11,554 bases of DNA from Chloroflexota bacterium (GTDB lineage Bacteria > Chloroflexota > UBA4733), in contig JANWJO010000030.1 in assembly GCA_025449435.1 (NCBI GenBank), positions 1 through 11,554 of the forward strand, written 5' to 3'. Position 1 is the first letter of the stretch. The number at the start of each line of letters is the position of its first letter. Below the pieces are notes generated by a model. The model did no database searches, had not been told where the DNA came from, and saw nothing but the letters and a program-made list of their open reading frames with translations. A program made the translations under genes and the position numbers. This document shows, in pieces, positions 6,074-11,554 of this stretch.

Positions 6074-7198
6074 GTGGCTGTTAGTACCGCACCGCACCCG
6101 GTCAGCACAGCAAGTCGCGCCCAACAACTTAACATCATCGATACCGACATCCACAACGACATCCCCAGCCTGAATGAGCTCAAGCCGTTTCTGGCCAGCC
6201 GCTGGCACCCCTGGCTCGAACACGGCCCGCGCTTCGCCGCCCGCGCCTACGCCAACACCGGCTCTGGCCGGATGGATAACGTGGTGCGGCCAGAAGACAA
6301 CCTGTGCGCCGGCGACCCTGAATGGGTGGTCGATAAGTTAATGGACGCCTATCGGATCGACATCGGCGTGCTAACCGGGTCGGTCATCGGCTGGGGCATC
6401 CAGCACAACGCACGGTTCGTCAATGCCCTGTACCGTGCCTACAACGACTGGACCCTCCACAAGTGGGTGCGGCCCTTCCCGCGCTTCAAAGGGTCGATCC
6501 AGGTGGCGCCGCACGATGCCGAAGGCGCCGCTGCCGAAATCCACCGTCTGGGCGAAGATCCCGGCATAGTGCAAGTGCTCATGCCCAGCGCAGCGCGCCT
6601 GCCCTATGGCAACCCGGCCTACTGGCCGATCTACCGGGCAGCGGTGGAACACGGCTTGCCCATCTGTATCCATGTAGGCTCCGAGGGTACCGGCATCGCC
6701 AACCCGCCCACCAGCGTGGGCTACCCTGGTTATTACCTGGAATTCCACACCGACCACTCCCAAACCATGATGGGGCACTGCGTCAGCCTGGTGGCCGAAG
6801 GCGTGTTCGAAGAGTTTCCCACCCTCAAATTCGCGTTCATCGAAGGCGGTATCTGTTGGGCCACCTACGTGATGTGGCGCATGGACCGGCTGTACCCCAC
6901 GCTCAAGGCCGAAGTGCCCTACCTCAAGCGGCTGCCCAGCGAGTACATCCTCGACAACTGCTACTTCAGCACCCAACCGATCGAGGAACCAGTGGTCAAC
7001 CGCCATCTGCTGGAGATGTTCGCTATGCTCCGAGCCGAGAAGACGGTGGTGTTCGCCAGCGACTACCCCCACTGGGATTTTGATAATCCACTGCAAGCGC
7101 TGCACGACCTTCCCGCTGCCCTACGCCGGCGCATCTGCGTGGACAACGTGCTCGACATGTATGGATCGCGTCTCCTTGAACCGAGCGTGAGAGGATAG
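6074..7198 (+). CDS. Amidohydrolase-2 family metal-dependent hydrolase or decarboxylase
   Basis: The 374-residue product belongs to the amidohydrolase-2 (COG2159-like) TIM-barrel family. That family includes metal-dependent decarboxylases of aromatic or muconate-type acids (ACMSD, gamma-resorcylate decarboxylase) and hydrolases. The family metal and catalytic residues can be placed: DTDIH (Asp23-His27), His200 in PICIHVG, His235 in MMGHC, and Asp330 with His333 in FASDYPHWD. The conserved EEFPTLKFAFIEGG block (246-259) is present. Length is typical. The GTG start has AGGAG 6 nt upstream (6063-6067). The gene overlaps the next one by 1 nt (TAGTG), so the two are co-translated paralogues. Soluble, cytoplasmic; the substrate is unknown. 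Confidence 0.9.
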   Translation: MAVSTAPHPVSTASRAQQLNIIDTDIHNDIPSLNELKPFLASRWHPWLEHGPRFAARAYANTGSGRMDNVVRPEDNLCAGDPEWVVDKLMDAYRIDIGVLTGSVIGWGIQHNARFVNALYRAYNDWTLHKWVRPFPRFKGSIQVAPHDAEGAAAEIHRLGEDPGIVQVLMPSAARLPYGNPAYWPIYRAAVEHGLPICIHVGSEGTGIANPPTSVGYPGYYLEFHTDHSQTMMGHCVSLVAEGVFEEFPTLKFAFIEGGICWATYVMWRMDRLYPTLKAEVPYLKRLPSEYILDNCYFSTQPIEEPVVNRHLLEMFAMLRAEKTVVFASDYPHWDFDNPLQALHDLPAALRRRICVDNVLDMYGSRLLEPSVRG

Positions 7199-8337
7199 TG
7201 GTAAGCACCATGCCTGCTGCCTCTCCCACGACCACCGAGCGCACAGTCACTCCTGCGACCGCGCTGCGCACGATCGATGTCGACGTCCATCACCACATCG
7301 CCGATTGGGCAGCGGTAGCCAAACATGTGCCGGCTGGGCTGCGCTGGCGGTTCCGGCCTGCGCCTCCGCTGGCTCGCCACGGCTTCTGGAAATTGGGCGA
7401 CGAGTTCGGCCCGGTGCCTCGCCCGGCGCTCGACGGCGGCAAACTGGGCCATCCCGCTGCCAGCCCGCAGTGGGTGAAAGAGCACTATCTTGACCAGCGC
7501 GGTGTCGACCTCGCCGTGCTCACGGGTCCGCTCCTGAGCCTCGGCGTGCAGCCCAGCCCGGATGTCGCCTCCACCACGGCGAGCGCCGTCAACGACTGGA
7601 CGCTCGAAAATTGGGTGCGGCCGTTTGACTGCTTCAAGGGGTCCATCCTGATCGCCCATCAGGACACGGCCGGCGCCGTCGCCGAGATCGACCGCCTGGG
7701 CGACGATCCCGGCATGGTGCAGGTGTTACTGTCCAGTGCCTCCGAAACGCCGCTGGGCCGCCGGATGTACCATCCGATCTACGAGGCCTGTGTACGCCAC
7801 GGGTTACCCATCGCCCTGCACATCGGTGGTGAAGGAGCCGGCAACTCTCCGGCCGCCACACCGGTTGGCCACCCTTCGACCTACTTTGAGTGGTACAGCG
7901 CGTTGCCGCAGTCGTATATGGCGCACATCACCAGCATGGTCACCGAGGGCGTGTTCGTGCGCTTCCCCACGCTCAAAGTGCTCCTGTACGAAGGCGGCAT
8001 CTTTTGGTTCCCCCACCTGATGTGGCGCTTTGATAAGAACTGGAAAGCCCAGCGCTCCGAAGCACCTTGGGTGTCGGAGCCTCCGAGCGTGACCATGCTG
8101 CGACACTTCCGGCTGGCCAGCGCGCCGCTAGAGGCAGCTCCTCCCGCGGCGTTGTTGCAAACACTGGAAATGATCGATGCCGAGCACACGCTGCTGTTCT
8201 CCAGCAACTATCCCCAGTGGGAGTATGGCAACCCCTTCGATATGGTGGCCGGCATCCCCGATCAGTTGCGCCGCCGCATCGCAGTGGACAATGCCCTGGA
8301 CTTCTATGGCGACCGGCTCCTGCGCGCCAGCACCTAA
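7198..8337 (+). CDS. Amidohydrolase-2 paralogue lacking the catalytic Asp
   Basis: The 379-residue product is a paralogue of the preceding gene. Both share the blocks AVNDWTLENWVRPF/AYNDWTLHKWVRPF, LGDDPGMVQVL, HGLPIALHIG, EGVFVRFPTLKVLLYEGG and RRRIAVDNALDFYGDRLL. The N-terminal DVDVH (27-31), His208 and His243 are retained. However, the family motif SDYPHWD reads SNYPQWE (336-342), so the metal/catalytic Asp is Asn337 and the following His is Gln340. It may be a low-activity or structural partner of the first enzyme, or may use a different mechanism. The GTG at 7198 overlaps the upstream stop codon. An in-frame ATG at 7210 is a possible alternative start, because GAGGA (7191-7195) is too close to the GTG and rather far from the ATG. 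Confidence 0.87.
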   Translation: MVSTMPAASPTTTERTVTPATALRTIDVDVHHHIADWAAVAKHVPAGLRWRFRPAPPLARHGFWKLGDEFGPVPRPALDGGKLGHPAASPQWVKEHYLDQRGVDLAVLTGPLLSLGVQPSPDVASTTASAVNDWTLENWVRPFDCFKGSILIAHQDTAGAVAEIDRLGDDPGMVQVLLSSASETPLGRRMYHPIYEACVRHGLPIALHIGGEGAGNSPAATPVGHPSTYFEWYSALPQSYMAHITSMVTEGVFVRFPTLKVLLYEGGIFWFPHLMWRFDKNWKAQRSEAPWVSEPPSVTMLRHFRLASAPLEAAPPAALLQTLEMIDAEHTLLFSSNYPQWEYGNPFDMVAGIPDQLRRRIAVDNALDFYGDRLLRAST

Positions 8338-8503
8338 GCCACTTCAGTTCGCCATCTGCAGCAGGCGTGCGGCCCAAAGGTTGGTAATCGCCAAACAATA
8401 TGCGGCGGTGATGGTAGAACAAGTATGCTAACTGCATTACCTGGGGCGGTGTCGCGCACCGAGCCCGCCACCAGCACGCTAGCTCATGAAGGGAGGGGCT
8501 GCT
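8338..8503 (+). other. Intergenic leader before the cysS fusion, no clear element
   Basis: This 166-bp stretch separates the amidohydrolase pair from the CysRS fusion gene. I see a small hairpin, CGGTG-TCGCG-CACCG (8447-8461), and a lone -10-like TATGCT (8424-8429) without a matching -35 box. Because it precedes an aminoacyl-tRNA synthetase gene I looked for the T-box antiterminator consensus (GGTGGNACCGCG) and did not find it. No tRNA-like fold or small open frame with a good start was seen. Confidence 0.4.
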
Positions 8504-10678
8504 GTGAGCGAGCGACCCCAGCAACTCCGGCTGTACAACACCGTCAACCGGTACGTCGAACGGTTTGAGCCGCGCACCCCAGGCCAGGTGACCATGTACA
8601 CCTGCGGGCCCACGGTGTATCGCTATGTCCACATCGGCAACTTGCGCTCCTACCTCATGGCCGACTGGCTGCGCCGTACCCTGCAGCACGACGGCATGCA
8701 CGTCACGCAGGTCAAGAACATCACCGATGTGGGCCACATGCGCCAGGAACTGCTGGAGCGTGGCGAAGACAAGATGATCGCCGCGGCCCTAGCCGAGGGC
8801 AAGACGCCAGAGCAAATCGCGGCGTTCTACACCAAAGCCTGGCGCGACGATGAAGCTGCGCTCAACATCCTGCCGCCGACTATCAACCCTAAAGCGACCG
8901 ATCACGTGCCGCAGATGGTTGCCCTCACGCAGCGCTTAATCGAGCGTGGCCACGCCTATGTGGCTGGTGGCAACGTGTACTTCGATATCGGTTCTTTCCC
9001 CAATTACGGCCGCCTCTCCGGCAACAAGCTTACGGAGTTGCTGGAGGGTGTGCGCGCCGAAGCCGACCCGCTCAAGCGCCAGCCTGCCGATTTCACCCTG
9101 TGGAAGGCTGCGGAGCCTGGCCGCATGGTCAAATGGGACTCACCTTGGGGGCCAGGTTTCCCCGGCTGGCACATCGAGTGCTCCGCCATGAGCATGCAGT
9201 ATCTTGGCGAAACCATTGACTTGCACACGGGTGGAGTCGATAACATCTTTCCTCACCACGAAGATGAGATCGCCCAGAGTGAGGCGGCTACCGGCCAGCC
9301 GTTCGTACGCTACTGGGTCCACGGGCAGCACTTGCTCGCCGATGGCCTCAAGATGGCGAAGAGCACCGGCAACGCCTACACCCTGGAGGATGTGCGCAGC
9401 CGTGGTTTCGAGCCGCTGGCCTTTCGCTACCTGTGCCTGCTGACGCACTACCGCGCCAGGCTCAATTTCACCTTTGGTTCGTTGCGCGCCGCCGGTGCGG
9501 CGTTCCGCCGCCTGCAAGACCGCGTCCGTTCCTGGCACGACGCGCCGGTGACAGAGCCCAATCCGGAGCGGTTGAGTTGGGACCACCGCTTTTGGGCAGC
9601 CATCCACGACGACCTGAACTTGCCTGCTGCCGTCGGCGTGCTGTGGTCCCTGGTACATAGCAGTGCCCTCCCACCGGACCAGATGCGTGAGTTGCTGTTC
9701 CAATGGGATGACGTGCTTGGGCTCGACCTCGCGGCGTTGCTGCCCTACGACACGGCGTTGCTCCCGGATGGCGCACGCGACCTGGTACAGGTGCGCACCC
9801 TGTATCGCCAGGGCCAGGCCTTCGATCAGGCCGATGCGGTGCGCACACATCTTGCCGATTACGGCTACGGCTTGCGGGATGCACCGGAGGGGACGCTGGC
9901 CATTCCGCTGCCTCCGGTCCAACCCGTGCGCTACACCGCTGCTAGCGACGTGCCGTCGTTGCTCGATGAGCCCGATACCTGCGACGTATCCATCTGCCTT
10001 CTCACCCACAACTACCTAAGTGACGTCCAGCGCTGCCTGGAAAGCTTGTTTCGCAATCAGGGCAAGCATCGAGCCGAGTATCTGGTGGTGGACAACGGCT
10101 CCGATGACGGCACGCGGGACTGGTTAGAACAACTCGGCGCGCAGCGTAGCGACGTCCGGCTGTTCCCCACCGACCACCGCATCGGCGAGGCTGAGGGCCG
10201 CAACCTGGCCATGCGCCAGGCGCGCGGCAACGTGGTGTTGCTCATCGATACTGGCGTTGAAGCCACCGGCGACCTGCTGACGCCAATCCTGAGCAAGCTC
10301 AGCAAACCAGTGGTTGGGGTCACCGGGAAGTGGGGCCTGCGCCCCGCCGACATGCGCCAGTTCGAGTCTTCTGACGAACGCGACGTCGATGCCGTCACCG
10401 GCTACTTACTTGCTTTCCGCCGATCTGACCTCAAGCGCGTGGGCTGGATGGACAGCAAGTACCGCTATTACCGCAGCCTCGATCTGCACTTTTGCTTCTC
10501 GTTTCGCTCGCTCGGCTTGCGGGTAGAAGCAATCCCGAGCCTCCCTGCCATCATGCACATCCATCGCGGCTGGGAAGAGTTCGGTGACGACGAACGCAAC
10601 CGGCGCAGCAAGCGCAACTTCTACCGCTTCCTCAACGTGTGGCACCACCGTGAGGACCTCATCGTCAAGCGCTCGTAG
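8504..10678 (+). CDS. cysS: Cysteinyl-tRNA synthetase fused to a C-terminal GT2-like glycosyltransferase domain
   Basis: Residues about 8-470 of this 724-residue product are a complete class I cysteinyl-tRNA synthetase, which charges tRNA-Cys with cysteine in the cytoplasm. It has HIGN (43-46) and KMAKS (283-287, in place of the usual KMSKS). Zinc ligands Cys34, Cys226, His251 and Glu255 lie where expected. The helical C-terminal region ends with the QADAVRTHLADYGYGLRD block. The frame then continues without a stop through a short linker (about 470-490) into a GT2-like Rossmann domain: DVSICLLTHNY, YLVVDNGSDDGT (526-537) and GEAEGRNLAMRQARGNVVLL (561-580). The DXD position reads IDTG (581-584), so one acidic residue is missing. 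Start: the GTG at 8504, with AAGGGAGG 7 nt upstream. An ATG at 8486 is possible, but that ribosome binding site lies within its reading frame. E. coli CysRS is 461 residues, so the extra ~255 residues are a genuine extra domain. Confidence 0.93.
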   Translation: MSERPQQLRLYNTVNRYVERFEPRTPGQVTMYTCGPTVYRYVHIGNLRSYLMADWLRRTLQHDGMHVTQVKNITDVGHMRQELLERGEDKMIAAALAEGKTPEQIAAFYTKAWRDDEAALNILPPTINPKATDHVPQMVALTQRLIERGHAYVAGGNVYFDIGSFPNYGRLSGNKLTELLEGVRAEADPLKRQPADFTLWKAAEPGRMVKWDSPWGPGFPGWHIECSAMSMQYLGETIDLHTGGVDNIFPHHEDEIAQSEAATGQPFVRYWVHGQHLLADGLKMAKSTGNAYTLEDVRSRGFEPLAFRYLCLLTHYRARLNFTFGSLRAAGAAFRRLQDRVRSWHDAPVTEPNPERLSWDHRFWAAIHDDLNLPAAVGVLWSLVHSSALPPDQMRELLFQWDDVLGLDLAALLPYDTALLPDGARDLVQVRTLYRQGQAFDQADAVRTHLADYGYGLRDAPEGTLAIPLPPVQPVRYTAASDVPSLLDEPDTCDVSICLLTHNYLSDVQRCLESLFRNQGKHRAEYLVVDNGSDDGTRDWLEQLGAQRSDVRLFPTDHRIGEAEGRNLAMRQARGNVVLLIDTGVEATGDLLTPILSKLSKPVVGVTGKWGLRPADMRQFESSDERDVDAVTGYLLAFRRSDLKRVGWMDSKYRYYRSLDLHFCFSFRSLGLRVEAIPSLPAIMHIHRGWEEFGDDERNRRSKRNFYRFLNVWHHREDLIVKRS

Positions 10679-10687
10679 TGGTGGTTG

Positions 10688-10732
10688 CTCCCTTCCCCGG
10701 GAGACCGGGGAAGGGAGGGGGATGGGGTGCGA
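10688..10732. repeat. GC-rich hairpin repeat, copy C, between convergent genes
   Basis: CTCCCTTCCCCGG (10688-10700) and CCGGGGAAGGGAG (10705-10717) form a perfect 13-bp stem closed by a GAGA tetraloop. It is followed by the tail GGGGATGGGGTGCGA. The core CCCCGGGAGA-CGGGG and the tail match copy B at 4357-4406. It lies 9 bp after the cysS stop and a few bp past the stop of the opposite gene. It has no U-run, but it could serve as a bidirectional transcript-end structure. Confidence 0.6.
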
Positions 10733-10733
10733 C

Positions 10734-11554
10734 CTATTCCTCTTCGCACACCTGCTCATCGCCTGACCAGCGGTTGAACTTGCCCTCCGGTGGGTTGTTG
10801 GTGAGGTTGGTGCGAGCTGCGCGCCACAGCGCCGCCCAGTCGCGCCAGTCGGTCACCTCGGTCTCGGGGTGCGCCTGGCTGCGTGCCACCCACGACGGGA
10901 ACCACGGCCGGCCGGTGGGCTGGCCTGTCGGCTGGTAGCGCAAGTCGAAGCTCCAGCGTATGCCGTCGCTGTCGTTGCGCAGCGAGGCGTGTTGCACCCG
11001 CCGGTGGATGAACAGCGCACCGCCGCGCTTGATCGGCAGCGGCACGACGTTCTTGCCACGCAACGCATCAGGAATGTGCAGGCCTATGCGCGTGCTCTCT
11101 GCCTTGGCCGAGCAGTGCGTCACGAGTCCCTGGTGGTGGCTGCGTGGTACGACGCAGAGGCAGCCGTTTTCCACGGTGGCATCGGTGATAGGCAGCCACA
11201 CGGTGAGCATGTCAGTCGCATCGACCTCTGGGAGGGCGACACCCTGGTCTTGATGCCAGTCGGTCTGACTTACCAGCGCACCACGAAACTCGGCCGACAG
11301 CAGGCGCTCCGGTGGCTTGATGCGCACATGCTGGATGGGGTTCGACGTAATTTCCGGTCCGATCACTTGCTGGATCGCGTCGAGGAGGCGGGCATCGCGC
11401 ATCATGTTGAATACGGCAGGGCCGAGGTGGATGGGCGTCTCCTCGGTAATGCCACCAAACGCGAGCGAGATGTCGAACGGCTGAAACGAGCCTTTGCCCG
11501 CTTCGGACAAGAGCCGCGCGAATCGCTGCGGAAACGGCATATCGGGATACAGCG
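10734..11554 (-). CDS. Phytanoyl-CoA dioxygenase (PhyH) family protein, N-terminus beyond the window
   Basis: The product is an Fe(II)/2-oxoglutarate-dependent oxygenase of the PhyH family, which hydroxylates small organic substrates. Numbered from the in-frame ATG at 11540, the iron ligands are His96 and Asp98 in TDWHQDQGV and His184 in VQHASLRND. Arg195 or Arg201 in IRWSFDLRYQ is placed to bind 2-oxoglutarate. The middle block LTVWLPITDATVENGCLCVVP is typical of the family. The frame stays open through the window edge (LYPD precedes the ATG), and PhyH proteins usually have an N-terminal segment before this point, so the true start is probably outside. The C-terminal tail contains a short PTGQPTG repeat. 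It converges on the CysRS fusion gene. The substrate is unknown. Confidence 0.88.
   Translation of the reverse strand, partial: LYPDMPFPQRFARLLSEAGKGSFQPFDISLAFGGITEETPIHLGPAVFNMMRDARLLDAIQQVIGPEITSNPIQHVRIKPPERLLSAEFRGALVSQTDWHQDQGVALPEVDATDMLTVWLPITDATVENGCLCVVPRSHHQGLVTHCSAKAESTRIGLHIPDALRGKNVVPLPIKRGGALFIHRRVQHASLRNDSDGIRWSFDLRYQPTGQPTGRPWFPSWVARSQAHPETEVTDWRDWAALWRAARTNLTNNPPEGKFNRWSGDEQVCEEE

Noticed and set aside
6371..7105. Minus-strand 244-codon open frame inside the first amidohydrolase gene, and similar frames at 7063-7659 and 7973-8737.
   Set aside because: Antisense shadows created by GC-rich codon use; compositions are unlike real proteins.
8338..8503. Possible T-box leader before the aminoacyl-tRNA synthetase gene.
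   Set aside because: No T-box antiterminator consensus, specifier stem or terminator with a U-run could be found.
9140..10009. Minus-strand 289-codon open frame within the CysRS fusion gene.
   Set aside because: It overlaps well-conserved CysRS sequence on the other strand, and its translation has no domain or credible start.
1..11554. CRISPR arrays, tRNA or rRNA genes, transposase genes, or phage attachment sites.
   Set aside because: No regularly spaced direct repeats, cloverleaf sequence, rRNA motifs or transposase-like protein was seen on either strand.

Overview
The window is GC-rich (roughly 60-65 % by eye) bacterial DNA with ordinary chromosomal gene density. I infer a member of the Chloroflexota or a nearby soil or aquatic lineage. 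The grounds are the mix of amidohydrolase-2 pairs, a PhyH dioxygenase, a xylose-isomerase-like TIM-barrel protein, the ydaO-type riboswitch and GC-rich hairpin repeats at gene ends. This placement is an inference; no 16S or other marker is present.

Layout. Positions 1-75 hold the start of an unrecognised minus-strand gene with a good promoter. Positions 274-2578 (minus) hold the secD-secF pair of the Sec translocon, overlapping by 8 bp. A 159-bp divergent intergenic region separates secD from a plus-strand aldehyde dehydrogenase (2738-4198). It carries a strong sigma70-type promoter and a perfect 19-bp inverted repeat. After that come two GC-rich hairpin repeats (4220-4406) and, on the minus strand, a small gene (4410-4715) for a 101-residue protein with one N-terminal hydrophobic segment and a CxxC/CxxH zinc-site pattern.

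Upstream of the small gene, on the same strand, is a clear cyclic di-AMP (ydaO-yuaA class) riboswitch at about 4769-4884, with its own -10 element. The Shine-Dalgarno sequence of the small gene lies in the loop of a further hairpin that abuts the start codon. This riboswitch plus orphan small membrane protein is the most interesting unit in the window.

Positions 4969-5898 (minus) encode a sugar-phosphate isomerase/epimerase-like TIM-barrel protein. It is divergent from two tandem, overlapping amidohydrolase-2 paralogues (6074-7198 and 7198-8337, plus). The second paralogue has lost the conserved catalytic/metal Asp (Asn337) while keeping the metal-binding histidines. Next is a 724-residue fusion of cysteinyl-tRNA synthetase with a C-terminal GT2-like glycosyltransferase domain (8504-10678, plus). 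It converges on a phytanoyl-CoA-dioxygenase-family gene (10734 to the window edge, minus), with a perfect 13-bp hairpin between the two ends.

How the genes fit together. SecDF and CysRS are housekeeping. The aldehyde dehydrogenase, TIM-barrel protein, amidohydrolases and PhyH protein look like scattered catabolic genes of a heterotroph; no single pathway can be demonstrated. No tRNA, rRNA, CRISPR array, insertion sequence or phage gene was seen.
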